A stretch of DNA of 64,000 nt from Paenibacillus ihbetae (GCF_002741055.1 NZ_CP016809.1:6529820-6593819); one strand, 5' to 3'. Positions 26,986 to 37,118 are shown, numbered from the stretch's first letter. The notes: generated by a model from the sequence alone, not told the origin. Made by a program: numbers and translations.

Positions 26986-29307
26986 TTAATTCATAAGATT
27001 GCGGTACTGGATCGGCGTCAGGCCTTCATTTCGTTTGAATTTACGAATAAAGTTAGTGGAATCAATATAACCAACCTCGTAGAGAATATCTTTCAGCGTA
27101 AGCTCAGTTGTTTTCAACAGCTGCTTAGCCTCCTGCATTCGCAAGCAATCAATATAACGCATTAGGGATTCACCGGTCTGGTTTTTGAAGAATCGAGTAG
27201 CATAGGAAGCCGATATGCCGAAATGGTCAGCAATGCATTTTAGAGAGAGTGAGTGGTCTTTGTAGTTTTCCTCGATATATGCTTTGATCTCATCAAGCAG
27301 TTCTGTATTCCCGCTTTCTTTCTTGCTGCTGGTGGTAATGCAGACGCGAAGGCAGATGTCAGTGATTAATCGCTCCAGCTCCTCAATCGTTTCCAGATGG
27401 GGAACGAATAATTTACCTAAAGTCTCATTGGTTGCTTCATCAAGTTCGAGCTCCAGCTCCATGAGCGTTTTGGCCACATGATTAACGATATCAAAGCAGA
27501 TAAACAAAGCGACTTCCACACTCATGTTCTGATCACGGATATACGTCATGGCTTTTTGAACCGCGTCTGTCACTGCCAGTTGATCGCCCTGTCGAATGGA
27601 TTTTACCAGCTGATCCAAAATCTCAACAGGATAAGACCGCTTGGATACTTGGTTTTGATCGATGTCAGGGTAATAAATGATCCGGCAGCCGCCATGCATC
27701 AGCCGATAGCGCGCAGCATGGCTTGCTTCGATAAAGGATTGTGAAATCTGATTAACCTCCGGATAAGTGCGTCCAACACCAATTGTGACGGTAAATCGGA
27801 AATAATGCCGGATGAGTGACATCACTTGTTCAGCGTATTGACGCAGAATGGCTTCTGGATCCTCGCCGTCTTTCAAATTCAGTACGAAGACCATGCTGCG
27901 TCCGTCTAAGAGCTCTGCGCCGCAGCCTTGACCGATACCGTCCGCTCCTTCCTCAAGGACCTTTATGAGGCTGTCTTTAAGATGGCTTTGCATCGTGTCT
28001 GAATATGCTGCACGGAATGATTCATAATCATCGATATATAACAAAAAGACGGCAAAGAACGGATCATACATCGGCAGGTTTGCGGAATGCAGGTAGCTGT
28101 TAATTTCTTCTCTCGTCTTGTATTTTCCCCGGATCAAAGAGAGGACGAATTGTTCCCGGAGTGCGATAGCTTGATGATGCAGCTGGTGGATCATTCCTTC
28201 ATTATCGCGGATCATATTTGCGACAGCGGTTGAGATAACATCCAGTTCGTCCTTTTTGCCTGATGGGGCAGGCAGCTGTGAAGCCGGATTTTGGGCAGCA
28301 ATCACACGCATTAGCTTCTGAAGTGGTTTATAATTCCGAACCGATAGGGCAGTGGCTAAAGCCACACCGAAAATAAAGATGCCAAATACCGTCAGGTTAT
28401 AAATGTCTTTTACTTGATCCACTTTGTACATAATCTGATCCGATGGAAGGGCTGCGAGGTAGCGGAAGTTCCTTGCTGTGGAATCCTTTTTGGTAACCGT
28501 GTACTCCTGATTCCGGTAATGTATCTGATTAATGCTCCAGGGGTTTTGGGTTCCGAGCATCATTCCGGTTAAAGTATGCATCAGGCCGACTTCAGCTGTG
28601 CCGCGGTTATAGGCATAGAGATTCTGGCCCTGGTCACCCAAAATATACACGGAACCGTTATAATCGCCAAGGACATTGGCAGCAAGCTGGTTGAAGGATT
28701 TTTCAGGGATAAGAAACATGACTGTACCGTAAGGAGTATCGGCACTGGCTACCAATGGGACCGAATAAACGACATAGTTTTGTTCTGCAACCTGATTCAC
28801 GATCACCGCATCCATCGGACGCATGACTGGTGATGTTATGGAAGCGCTATCAATAAGGAATTGATGTTGGTCCCAATTTTTAAAACGAAAGATATCGTTG
28901 AAAAAATGGTTAATATCATAGGTCCCGCTGGCGGCATAGAGGGTGTCTGCTTTGCGGCTGTTATAATGGATGACAATATCCGAAATAAAACGGTTGGTGG
29001 TGAGGAACTGTTTCAATTCATCGATCGCCAGGTAGGCGCCGTAGCCCGTTGACGTTGTTTTAAAAGGTGTGAGATCTGTATGCTTCGAAATCTGATGCGC
29101 CATCCGGTCCATTTCTTGGATCCTCTGATCCAGGGCATTTCGGAACTGATCGAGTGAATTCATCATGGCGTGGCGGACTTCGTCACGCATAGAACTTAAT
29201 ACCAGGTTGTATACTACACCGCTCATGATCGACAGAGAAATTACCGTTATTAATATGTATGACAAAAAATATCGGTAGAATCGCTGGCTTTTGATCATGC
29301 GCATCAC
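26986..29307 (-). CDS. membrane-anchored AraC-type regulator
   Basis: 773 residues. N-terminal membrane helix (about 10-35), extracytoplasmic sensor (about 36-300), second helix (about 303-325, LTVFGIFIFGVALATAL), a cytoplasmic linker with IMRVIAAQNP-like region and a C-terminal AraC HTH (about 675-773: LSLKCIADHFGISASYATRFFKNQTG, LKDILYEVGYIDSTNFIRKFKRNEGLTPIQYR). This type accompanies LplABC/YtcPQ-like sugar transporters in Paenibacillus. It is the last gene of the minus-strand operon and probably controls it. Confidence 0.92.
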   Translation of the reverse strand: MMRMIKSQRFYRYFLSYILITVISLSIMSGVVYNLVLSSMRDEVRHAMMNSLDQFRNALDQRIQEMDRMAHQISKHTDLTPFKTTSTGYGAYLAIDELKQFLTTNRFISDIVIHYNSRKADTLYAASGTYDINHFFNDIFRFKNWDQHQFLIDSASITSPVMRPMDAVIVNQVAEQNYVVYSVPLVASADTPYGTVMFLIPEKSFNQLAANVLGDYNGSVYILGDQGQNLYAYNRGTAEVGLMHTLTGMMLGTQNPWSINQIHYRNQEYTVTKKDSTARNFRYLAALPSDQIMYKVDQVKDIYNLTVFGIFIFGVALATALSVRNYKPLQKLMRVIAAQNPASQLPAPSGKKDELDVISTAVANMIRDNEGMIHQLHHQAIALREQFVLSLIRGKYKTREEINSYLHSANLPMYDPFFAVFLLYIDDYESFRAAYSDTMQSHLKDSLIKVLEEGADGIGQGCGAELLDGRSMVFVLNLKDGEDPEAILRQYAEQVMSLIRHYFRFTVTIGVGRTYPEVNQISQSFIEASHAARYRLMHGGCRIIYYPDIDQNQVSKRSYPVEILDQLVKSIRQGDQLAVTDAVQKAMTYIRDQNMSVEVALFICFDIVNHVAKTLMELELELDEATNETLGKLFVPHLETIEELERLITDICLRVCITTSSKKESGNTELLDEIKAYIEENYKDHSLSLKCIADHFGISASYATRFFKNQTGESLMRYIDCLRMQEAKQLLKTTELTLKDILYEVGYIDSTNFIRKFKRNEGLTPIQYRNLMN

Positions 29308-29386
29308 AGCCTCCCGTCATAATGGATGAGGATATGGCAACGATCGGGAAGAGAGAGGCATCCCGATCGTCAGCTGTACCGTATAA

Positions 29387-31024
29387 TTAATCCTGTTTAT
29401 AACGATTATACGCATTTTTGTAAATTTCCATATAGCGCTCTAGGCCCATTTGATTGATAGTGCTTACGTAGTTATCCCACTCATCAAAGGAGGCGCTGCC
29501 GGAAACAAATTTGGCTCTCATCTCCGTTACGTAGCTGTTGATGTCGGCTCCCAGCGTGCCCATATCCTCATTTTCCTCGGCTGTAAAAGAGAAGGCGGGC
29601 CACACTTCTTCAGGAACATATGGATCGTATTTTTCAGCGGTTTCTACTGCTTCCGGCCGGCTCTCTGCACCCTTGAAAAATTTCTCTTGGACAACATTCG
29701 GATAACCGCCGCCCGGCCATACAACATACTTAATCAATGCTTGCTCGAATGTAAGTCCGCTCGGGTTCTTGGTGATTTCATCCGTGTATTCAAACTCTCC
29801 GTCTGCCGTGACATTGTAAGATTTTCCTTCAAAGCCCATGAAGAACATTTTGCTGCCTTCTTCACCGTACAGGTAGTCAATCCAGCGAACCGTTTCAATC
29901 GGGTTTGGATTTTTGTCGGTAATGACAAAAGCACCAGGTGTAGCAAGTGGTGAACCGATTGCAGCCCAGATTTGGTCGCCATGCGGCCCTTTTAATGCGG
30001 TGGCTCCAATATAATCATCCTGGTTCATCAAAGTATAAGGACTTGTCGTTATGGTTGCTCCATAAACACCTTCCGCACCCTTAGCATAATATTGATTCGC
30101 CTGGACAGTAAAAACGTCCTCGCCGATTAATTTTTCCTTATACAGCTTGTGCATGTACTCCAACATTTCCTTATATTTCGGGTCGGTTGGAATAAAGCGG
30201 AGTTCTTCGGTGCCCGGCTGGAGATCCACATTGGCATTACGGATTCCGCGATTGCTGAGGCCCCAAGAGCCCTTTAAATAGTTCATCAGGCTATCGACGC
30301 CGACACCCATGTAAGGAATTTCGTCCGGTTGTCCGTTTTTGTTCGGATCCTTTTCTTTAAAAGCTTTCAGCATGTTGTAAAAATCATCCGTCGTTTGAGG
30401 TTCCTTCAGGCCCAGTTCATCCAGCCAGCTTTGTTTGACCCACATTTTAGCAGAAGAGAGTACCGATTTAAATTCGGGGTCGTACACGCCAGGGAAGGAG
30501 TAGATGTTGCCGTCCGGCATCGTCAGGCCTTTTTTTACGTCAGGGTATTTTTCTAAAAGTGCTTTCAAATTTGGCGCGTGTTGATCGATTAAATCATTAA
30601 GTTTGATGAAAATGCCCTGTTGACCGTATTTCTGAAGATCAGCCAGCGGAATGCCTGCCGTGAAAAAGGCGTGCGGGTAATCGCCACCGGCCAGCAATAT
30701 GTTACGCTTTTCCGTCATCGTGTCATTCGGAACCATTTCCCATTCGACTTTGATGTTGGTCATTTTTTCATATTCCTGCCATAGCATGGTCGTGTTCCAA
30801 TCGGGTGCCGTGGTCGGAGCCTTGCCGGCAATCATTTTTAACGTGATGGGCTCCTTAACAATCGGCAGACCTGTTGGGTTAAAGTTGCTTGAAGCCTCTG
30901 GCGTTTCTCCCTCCGCAGGTCCATCAGAACCTCCGCCGCTGCAGCCCGCCAGGATGGAAAAAGACATGATGGCTGCCAGCGATACTTTGAGACCGGATTG
31001 AAACAGATTAATGGACTTTCTCAT
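29387..31024 (-). CDS. sugar ABC transporter substrate-binding lipoprotein
   Basis: 545 residues, LplA/YtcQ type. Lipoprotein signal with SILAGCSGGGSDG (lipobox LAGC), then PITLKMIAGKAP and the typical WNTTMLWQEYEKMTNIKVEWE, PDGNIYSFPG, DEIPYMGVG and late GTLGADINSYVTEMRAKFV. Binds an oligosaccharide outside the cell and delivers it to the two permeases encoded just upstream. No ATPase gene is present, which is usual because a shared MsmX-type ATPase serves such systems. Confidence 0.93.
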   Translation of the reverse strand: MRKSINLFQSGLKVSLAAIMSFSILAGCSGGGSDGPAEGETPEASSNFNPTGLPIVKEPITLKMIAGKAPTTAPDWNTTMLWQEYEKMTNIKVEWEMVPNDTMTEKRNILLAGGDYPHAFFTAGIPLADLQKYGQQGIFIKLNDLIDQHAPNLKALLEKYPDVKKGLTMPDGNIYSFPGVYDPEFKSVLSSAKMWVKQSWLDELGLKEPQTTDDFYNMLKAFKEKDPNKNGQPDEIPYMGVGVDSLMNYLKGSWGLSNRGIRNANVDLQPGTEELRFIPTDPKYKEMLEYMHKLYKEKLIGEDVFTVQANQYYAKGAEGVYGATITTSPYTLMNQDDYIGATALKGPHGDQIWAAIGSPLATPGAFVITDKNPNPIETVRWIDYLYGEEGSKMFFMGFEGKSYNVTADGEFEYTDEITKNPSGLTFEQALIKYVVWPGGGYPNVVQEKFFKGAESRPEAVETAEKYDPYVPEEVWPAFSFTAEENEDMGTLGADINSYVTEMRAKFVSGSASFDEWDNYVSTINQMGLERYMEIYKNAYNRYKQD

Positions 31025-31054
31025 AATACGCCCCCTTAATATATGAATATAGGT

Positions 31055-31939
31055 TTAGCCTTTGATCGCTCCGATGACCATGCCTTTAACAAAATAGCGC
31101 TGAAGAAATGGATACAGCATCAATATGGGCAGATTGGCTACAATAACGAGCGCGTATTTGATTGACTCCGCCTCCATAATCGTTTTGGCAAGCGACTCCT
31201 CACTTGTCTGAATCATATCCTGCATGTTGCTCTGTATTAGAATTTCTCTAAGAAAAAGCTGGAGCGGGTATTTGTCCCTCTCAGTCAAATAGATTAATGC
31301 ACTGAAGAAGGAGTTCCAGTGAGCAACACTGTAAAAAAGGGTCATGACAGCCAAAATCGGCATCGAGAGAGGTAGGATGATTTTCAGCAAAATTTTGAGG
31401 TTACCGCAGCCGTCCATTTGGGCCGATTCCTGGATTTCAAATGGAATGCTCTGCTGGAAGAAGGTGCGCATAATAATGATATTCCAGACAGCCACCGCAT
31501 TAGGGATGATCAGTGCCCACATCGTGTTGGTCATCCCAAGGTCCTTAACGATCAGATAAGTTGGAATTAAACCGCCGCTAAAGAACATGGTGAAAACAAA
31601 AAGCGCAGTGAAGATATTCCGCCCGCGAAAATCTTTTCGCGACAGGGGATAGGCAGCCAAAATGGTCATTCCAACATTCACGATCGTGCCTGCAACGGTA
31701 TAGAGAATGGTGTTCATATAACCATTCAGAATTTCCTTGTTCGCAAATACTTTTTCATAACCGGTGAAGTTTATTTCCTTTGGAAGAAGCCATACTTCTC
31801 CTTTGACCACGGCAGCCGGATTGCTGATAGACGCCACAGCCACAAAGATGAGAGGGTACAGGACAATGGTCAGTACGATGGCCAGGAGAATATAGTTGAT
31901 GATGTCAAAGAGGCGGTCGCCCGCAGATTCCTTTACCAT
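31055..31939 (-). CDS. carbohydrate ABC permease (YtcP/LplC type)
   Basis: 294 residues, six membrane helices, EAA loop QESAQMDGCGNLKILLKIILPLSMPIL. The conserved end RYFVKGMVIGAIKG is the signature of this permease branch. ATG 31939 overlaps the stop of the preceding permease by seven bases. Second gene of the operon. Confidence 0.93.
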   Translation of the reverse strand: MVKESAGDRLFDIINYILLAIVLTIVLYPLIFVAVASISNPAAVVKGEVWLLPKEINFTGYEKVFANKEILNGYMNTILYTVAGTIVNVGMTILAAYPLSRKDFRGRNIFTALFVFTMFFSGGLIPTYLIVKDLGMTNTMWALIIPNAVAVWNIIIMRTFFQQSIPFEIQESAQMDGCGNLKILLKIILPLSMPILAVMTLFYSVAHWNSFFSALIYLTERDKYPLQLFLREILIQSNMQDMIQTSEESLAKTIMEAESIKYALVIVANLPILMLYPFLQRYFVKGMVIGAIKG

Positions 31940-32901
31940 AGGCTTGTTTGTCCCACCTTTTTGGATATGAAGTTGACCGTAACGAGCAAAATGAAATTAA
32001 TAATCGAATTAAATAGTCCGATGGCAGCAGAGAAGCTGTACTGGGCGCCTAAAATTCCGCTTCGGTATACATATGTCGCAATAACATCGGAGCTGTCCCG
32101 GTTAAGATCATTTTGCATAAGAAAGACTTTCTCAAACCCTACAGCCATAATGGAGCCGACGTTCATAATAAGCAAAATGATAATAGTAGGCATAATGCCG
32201 GGCAGGTTGATGTGCCAGACTCGTTTTAACCGTGAGGCGCCGTCTACCTTGGCAGCTTCATGAAGCTGGGGATCGATGCTGGTCAATGCGGCTAAATAAA
32301 TGATGGAACTCCAGCCCATGGACTGCCAGACGCCTGAAAAGACATAAATGGTCTTGAACCATCCGGGTTGAGTCATAAAGGCAACCGGGTCACCGCCGAA
32401 CAGTCGGATCATCGTATTAATCATCCCGGAATTCGGATCCAGGAAGATAAACAACATACCGACAAGCACGACGGTAGACAAAAAGTGGGGTGCATAGGTG
32501 ACGGTTTGTATGGTCTTTTTAAAACGCTTACTTCTCACCTCGTTGATCATGAGTGCCAACAGAATAGGCACTGGAAAGCCTACCGCTAGCTCATAAAGAC
32601 CAATCTCCAGGGTATTCATAATCAGTCTTTCAAAATAGTAGCTGTCAAAAAAGCGTTCAAAATGCTTTAAGCCAACCCAAGGACTGTCGGTAATCCCTTT
32701 TGATGCGATGAAGTCTTTAAAAGCGATCTGCACTCCATACATGGGTACATAATGAAAAATAATGTAATATACCACAACAGGGAGGATGAGCAGATACAGC
32801 TCCCAGTTCTTCCAGAGCGTTCTGGCACGGGAGAGGGAGCGGGCGGCTGTCGGCTTTTCTTGCAGTGGTTGTTGAACTTCAGTTTTAATCAAAAACCTCA
32901 T
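31933..32901 (-). CDS. sugar ABC permease (LplB type)
   Basis: About 322 residues. Starts with a short cytoplasmic tail and LYLLILPVVVYYIIFHYVPMYGVQIAFKDF; EAA loop LHEAAKVDGASRLKRVWHINLPGIMPT; end SKKVGQTSLW. First gene of the operon. Start choice is awkward: AAGGAGG sits two bases before ATG 32901, so TTG 32892 (eleven bases) may be used instead. A longer frame to 33018 lacks a ribosome site. Confidence 0.9.
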   Translation of the reverse strand: MRFLIKTEVQQPLQEKPTAARSLSRARTLWKNWELYLLILPVVVYYIIFHYVPMYGVQIAFKDFIASKGITDSPWVGLKHFERFFDSYYFERLIMNTLEIGLYELAVGFPVPILLALMINEVRSKRFKKTIQTVTYAPHFLSTVVLVGMLFIFLDPNSGMINTMIRLFGGDPVAFMTQPGWFKTIYVFSGVWQSMGWSSIIYLAALTSIDPQLHEAAKVDGASRLKRVWHINLPGIMPTIIILLIMNVGSIMAVGFEKVFLMQNDLNRDSSDVIATYVYRSGILGAQYSFSAAIGLFNSIINFILLVTVNFISKKVGQTSLW

Positions 32902-33058
32902 CACCTCCTTCTCCTTGGTTTCAAAATGTGTCGAGTTATTGAAAATTAATGTAACGGAGATTGTTTTTTTTGTACATCTGCAGTAATTTCGGCATCGGCT
33001 TTTCTTTACAACGGACATGAAAATATGGTGGAAAACAATAAAATAAGGTCATATTGAA

Positions 33059-33076
33059 TGAAAATGATCATTTTCA
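33059..33076. promoter_or_regulatory. 18-base palindrome upstream of sugar operon
   Basis: TGAAAATGATCATTTTCA, perfectly symmetric, about 160 bases before the permease start. On the minus strand TTGAAA at its edge is followed after 17 bases by ATATGA, so the palindrome may overlap the promoter and be an operator for the AraC-type regulator. Confidence 0.5.
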
Positions 33077-33175
33077 AAAAAAAATTATTGACCTTGGTTT
33101 GACTGGCGTGATAGGTTGAAGGATTCCTGCTGATATACGGGGAATAAAATAAAGGATATAACTATTTGGTTGTGG

Positions 33176-33215
33176 AGATCCGATTACCGATTAGCTAAGT
33201 ATCTATTTAGTGATG
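33176..33215 (+). repeat. dispersed repeat, short fragment
   Basis: GATCCGATTACCGATTAGCTAAGTATCTA matches the module GATTGCCGATTAGATAAGTATCTA of the family. Nothing more of the element is present. Confidence 0.45.
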
Positions 33216-33264
33216 GTGCCTTCGTTTTGATTTGAAACATGAAGCAGCTTAGTATCAACTCGGT

Positions 33265-33293
33265 TTGAAAAAAAATCGAGTCTGTGTTATTAT
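33265..33293 (+). promoter_or_regulatory. sigma-A promoter for T-box/ilvB
   Basis: TTGAAA (33265-33270), 17-base spacer, TATTAT (33288-33293), directly before the first T-box leader. Confidence 0.75.
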
Positions 33294-33302
33294 CAAAAAA
33301 AT

Positions 33303-33626
33303 CCAAATAAAGCGAAGAAGAGAAGGCTATGCAATAGCGTTTATGTCCAGAGAGCAGAGGGATTGCTGAAACCTCCGCCGTAACGCATGTATAGTGTCGT
33401 CTCGGAGCTGTTGACTGAACGTAGAAGGCGTTACATCACGCCCGCAAGTAGGATCAACCGGCCTGGTATCCGTTAACATGCTGCAGGTAAAGCATCGGCT
33501 TTACCGCATGAGACTGCAATTGCGAGATTGCAGTAAACCTGGGTGGTACCGCGAACATTCCCCTTTCGTCCCAAGGCTTCAAGCAGCTGCTTCGAGCCTT
33601 GGGATGGAAGGGGTTATTTTATTTCA
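33303..33626 (+). promoter_or_regulatory. T-box riboswitch 1
   Basis: Stem I begins with GAAGAAGAGAAGG and has the AGAGAGCAGAGG / GCTGAAACCTCC distal region. The likely specifier loop is GTGTCGTCTCGGAGC, best read with GUC (Val) as specifier. The T-box sequence GGGTGGTACCGCG lies at 33541-33553. The terminator alternative pairs CCCCTTTCGTCCCAAGGCT with AGCCTTGGGATGGAAGGGG, then TTATTTTATTT. Uncharged tRNA binding would favour antitermination. Confidence 0.93.
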
Positions 33627-33636
33627 TACCAGCAGG

Positions 33637-33948
33637 CGATGAAGAGAAAGCCGACAATGGCGCTTATGCCCAGAGAGCAGAGGAAACGCTGAAACCTTTG
33701 CCTTAACCCTTTGTATGGTGTCGTCTCGGAGCTGTTAACCGAAAGCGGCTGGTCTCATTCCGTGCCCGAAAGTAGGCTTAACCGAATGGTGCTCGTTAAC
33801 GCGCCGCAGGTAAGGCATCGGCCTTACCTCATGAGGCTGCATTCGCGAGAATGCAGCGAACTTGGGTGGTACCGCGAAAAAATCCCCTTTCGTCCCTGTA
33901 AGAGCTGACCGTTGTCAGCTTGATTAGGAGGAGAGGGGATTTTATTTT
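33637..33948 (+). promoter_or_regulatory. T-box riboswitch 2
   Basis: A second full leader in tandem: GATGAAGAGAAAGCC, AGAGAGCAGAGG / GCTGAAACCTTTGCC, an identical specifier region GTGTCGTCTCGGAGCTGTT, T-box GGGTGGTACCGCG (33866-33878) and terminator AATCCCCT ... AGGGGATT followed by TTATTTT. No promoter is visible between the two leaders, so a transcript must pass both to reach ilvB. Confidence 0.93.
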
Positions 33949-33966
33949 AACTAAGGAGGCTGCCCA

Positions 33967-35697
33967 ATGGAACAGAAATTAGGAATGATAAATGAAACAA
34001 CGACGTCATCAGAGGAATATATCACCGGTTCGGAGGTACTCTTACGCGGCTTGCTGCAGGAAGGCGTAGAGTGCGTATTCGGCTATCCGGGAGGAAATGT
34101 GCTCTATATTTACGACGCGATGGTACATCAGCCAGAATTCAAGCATATCTTGACCCGGCACGAGCAAGGCGCAATCCATGCAGCGGACGGCTATGCTAGG
34201 TCGACGGGGAAGGTTGGGGTATGCATCGCGACATCTGGTCCAGGAGCAACAAATCTGGTGACCGGCATCGCAACCGCTTATATGGATTCGGTGCCGATTG
34301 TTATTATAACGGGGAATGTATCTACGACAGTAATGGGCACGGATGCTTTTCAGGAAGCGGACATTCATAGCATCACGATGCCGATTACGAAGCACAGCTA
34401 CATGATTCGCGATGTACAAGACCTTCCTCGCATCATTCATGAAGCGTTCTACATCGCAAATACGGGCCGCAAAGGTCCTGTCTTGATCGATATTCCAAAA
34501 GACGTGACCAACCAGCGGATGGTGTATCGACCAGCGGATACGATTCAGTTGCGCGGATACCATGGTGCCCCGGAACCGAACCCGGCCGAAATGGATGCGC
34601 TGCTTCAGGCGATTGCAGAAGCGCGCAAGCCGGTTATTATCGCGGGCGGCGGCGTAGTCTATTCGAACGCCTCGAAGGAGCTGCTCAAATTCGTGCACGC
34701 TACCCGGATTCCGGTCGCGACGACCCTGCTCGGCCTCGGCGGGTTTCCGAGCAATGACGAGATGTGGCTGGGCATGCTCGGCCATCATGGCGTATATGCG
34801 GCGAACATGGCGGTGCAGAATGCGGATCTCATTATTTCGATCGGCTCGCGTTTCGATGACCGGGTTACGATGAAACTGGACGGATTTGCGCCTCAGGCCA
34901 AACGTATCGCCCATATCGATATTGATCCGGCGGAAATCGGCAAGAACGTCAAGACCGATCTCGCGTGCATCGGCGATATTAAAAACGTGCTGGCTTATGC
35001 GAACACGAAGGCGAAAGCAGCCCGGACGGACACCTGGCTCGAGCAGCTTCAAGAGTATAAGATACAGCACCCGCTTCGATATACCGATTCGGTTACCGCG
35101 ATTAAACCGCAATATGTCCTCGAGATGATTAACGAGACGACACAAGGAGATGCGATCATCACCACCGATGTAGGCCAGCACCAAATGTGGACCGCGCAGT
35201 TTTACCGCTTCAAGCATCCTCGCTCGCTCATCACGTCGGGCGGTCTTGGCACGATGGGCTTTGGCTTACCGGCCGCGATCGGCGCTAAAGTTGGAAATCC
35301 AGATCGTCTCGTCATCTCGATCAACGGCGACGGGGGCATACAAATGTGTGCGCAGGAGATGGCGATCTGCGCGATTCATCAGATTCCGGTCAAGATCGTG
35401 GTCTTGAACAACCAGGTACTAGGCATGGTTAAGCAGCAGCAAGAATTGATGTACGAACGACGCTACAGCCAGATTGATCTGTCCGGCAGTCCGGACTTCG
35501 TGAAGCTTGCGGAAGCCTACGGAATCAAGGGGTTAAGGGTAACGAACAAGGCTGAAGCCTCCGAGGTCTGGCTTGAGGCGCTGCAGACGACAGGACCTGT
35601 GCTCGTCGAGTTCGTTATCCCGACCAATGAGAACGTGTACCCCATGGTGCTTGCCGGCACGCCTCTGGACAAAATGATTCTAGGGTTCGACGAATAA
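33967..35697 (+). CDS. ilvB: acetolactate synthase large subunit
   Basis: 576 residues, thiamine diphosphate enzyme that condenses pyruvate (or pyruvate and 2-oxobutyrate) in valine, leucine and isoleucine synthesis. Seen: VFGYPGGNVLYIYDA, catalytic Glu in TRHEQGAIHAADGYAR, GPGATNLVTG, FAD/PP domain GRKGPVLIDIPKDV and the ThDP site INGDGGIQM with later NN. ATG 33967 follows AAGGAGG. No small subunit ilvN follows; the next sequence is a broken TetR fragment. The tandem T-boxes make expression depend on amino-acid starvation. Confidence 0.95.
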   Translation: MEQKLGMINETTTSSEEYITGSEVLLRGLLQEGVECVFGYPGGNVLYIYDAMVHQPEFKHILTRHEQGAIHAADGYARSTGKVGVCIATSGPGATNLVTGIATAYMDSVPIVIITGNVSTTVMGTDAFQEADIHSITMPITKHSYMIRDVQDLPRIIHEAFYIANTGRKGPVLIDIPKDVTNQRMVYRPADTIQLRGYHGAPEPNPAEMDALLQAIAEARKPVIIAGGGVVYSNASKELLKFVHATRIPVATTLLGLGGFPSNDEMWLGMLGHHGVYAANMAVQNADLIISIGSRFDDRVTMKLDGFAPQAKRIAHIDIDPAEIGKNVKTDLACIGDIKNVLAYANTKAKAARTDTWLEQLQEYKIQHPLRYTDSVTAIKPQYVLEMINETTQGDAIITTDVGQHQMWTAQFYRFKHPRSLITSGGLGTMGFGLPAAIGAKVGNPDRLVISINGDGGIQMCAQEMAICAIHQIPVKIVVLNNQVLGMVKQQQELMYERRYSQIDLSGSPDFVKLAEAYGIKGLRVTNKAEASEVWLEALQTTGPVLVEFVIPTNENVYPMVLAGTPLDKMILGFDE

Positions 35698-35707
35698 TTG
35701 CGCTGAA

Positions 35708-35998
35708 GTGTCGTTACTCCCTGGACCTGGAAACCTGATGGGAGAGCAAAAGAGAAAGCAAATTTTGCAATCCTACAATGCCGACATGAGAAGCAAGCAA
35801 GAGATGGGTCATGTCCCGAAAGATCTAGACCCTGCATTTCTTACACTTGCCATATCGTCTTTGACCATTTATCCGCTGATTTTCGGTGATGTCACGAAGA
35901 TGCTGACAGGTAAGCTGCCCGAGGATCCGGAGTTTCAGGAACAATGGACTCATTTTCTGAGTGCCATAAGTGAGCGGATATTTGATCAAAAGAATTGA
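35708..35998 (+). pseudogene. TetR regulator C-terminal fragment
   Basis: Only the ligand-binding half of a TetR protein remains: KRKQILQSYNADMRSKQEMGHV, DPAFLTLAISSLTIYPLIFGDVTKMLTGK and EQWTHFLSAISERIF. The N-terminal DNA-binding helix-turn-helix is missing, and the fragment begins 10 bases after ilvB. Probably a deletion joint. Confidence 0.75.
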
Positions 35999-36220
35999 CA
36001 ACCAGTAGTATTACGAAGTTCATTGATCTAATAGGGGGCACAAGAGGATTGAACCCGGAAACAACAGGGATCGGCACAATGTTTCGCATACCTAGTTCAA
36101 CATCTGTAATGAGGATAAGAGGTTTAGTTTCGCCTAAGGTCGAATAAAAATAATTAGGTAGCGTAACCTTGGCATAGATGAGGTAGGGTGGAGAGTAGAG
36201 GAGAGGAGATAAGCAGAGCA

Positions 36221-36610
36221 ATGGCGCAGATCAAAATTTATGGCGTACGGGAGCGGTTGAACCCGATAAAGGAGCAGCTGTCGGAGGTGATACATTCATG
36301 CGTGGTAGATGTTTTTCAACTTCCGGCGGATAAGAAATTCCATCGTTTTTTCCCCTTGAGTCGCGAGGATTTCTTCTTCCCTGACGGGAGAACGGATCAT
36401 TACACGGTGATCGAGATCAGCATATTTGAAGGGCGGACCGTGGAAGCCAAGAAACAGCTGATTCGATTGTTGTTCGAACGGATTGAGCTTACGCTACATA
36501 TTGCTCCGCAGGAAGTGGAGATTACGATATTCGAAACGCCGCAGCACAATTGGGGAATCCGAGGGGTTCCCGGAGATGAACTGGCTTTAGGGTATAAGGT
36601 AAATATTTAG
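36221..36610 (+). CDS. tautomerase family protein
   Basis: 129 residues with two tautomerase-like halves: AQIKIYGVRERLNPIKEQLSEVIH, HRFFPLSREDFFFPDGRTDHY, then VIEISIFEGRTVEAKKQLIRLLFERIEL and late EVEITIFETPQHNWGIRG. ATG 36221 is preceded by GAGAGGAGAT at 36201-36210. The initiating Met is followed by Ala rather than the catalytic Pro of classical 4-oxalocrotonate tautomerases, as in other members of this longer branch. Confidence 0.8.
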   Translation: MAQIKIYGVRERLNPIKEQLSEVIHSCVVDVFQLPADKKFHRFFPLSREDFFFPDGRTDHYTVIEISIFEGRTVEAKKQLIRLLFERIELTLHIAPQEVEITIFETPQHNWGIRGVPGDELALGYKVNI

Positions 36611-36621
36611 AACATCAAGGA

Positions 36622-37118
36622 AGCTCGAAGTGCAGGGATTTTGCAGACACTTGGCCGGGTAAGTATTTGACACTTGAACAGATTGATGAGATTGTCGAAG
36701 TCCTCTCGGCAGTCCACACAGAGATGACTACTGACGAGTTGGATGAAGCGGTCATCGGCGCCGCAGGATCTTGGGCAGCCAACCGGGTTGTGCCAGCGTT
36801 TGGCGAGATGTGGCCTAGATGGCGTATAGCTTTGCCGATAGCTGGTATTCGAGGAACACTGTGTTATGGACCTAACCGGGGCCGCAAATTCACGTACATT
36901 AGTCCGCACCGTCATCTGCTCGGATTTCAGCCCATGGATGGACACACAGCACTCAACCAGGTCGTAAAACACTACTTATATGCTTACGGTCCTGCCACCT
37001 CACAACAGTTCGCAAAGTGGTTGAATGCACCGCCCAAATGGGTTGCGAAGCTATTCAGCTAAATGGCTGATGAGCTTCAAGAGTTTGATGTTGATGGAGA
37101 TACGGCATGGGTACACAA
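36622..37118 (+). pseudogene. AlkZ/YcaQ-type winged-helix protein fragment
   Basis: The frame reads CRDFADTWPGKYLTLEQIDEI, GSWAANRVVPAFGEMWPRWRIALPIAGIRGTLCYGPNRGRKFTY, then HYLYAYGPATSQQFAKWLNAPP, which match the middle of HTH_42 (AlkZ-like) proteins. There is a stop at 37060-37062 followed in frame by MADELQEFDVDGDTAWV, the normal continuation. N-terminal and C-terminal thirds are missing. A remnant with a nonsense mutation. Confidence 0.75.
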
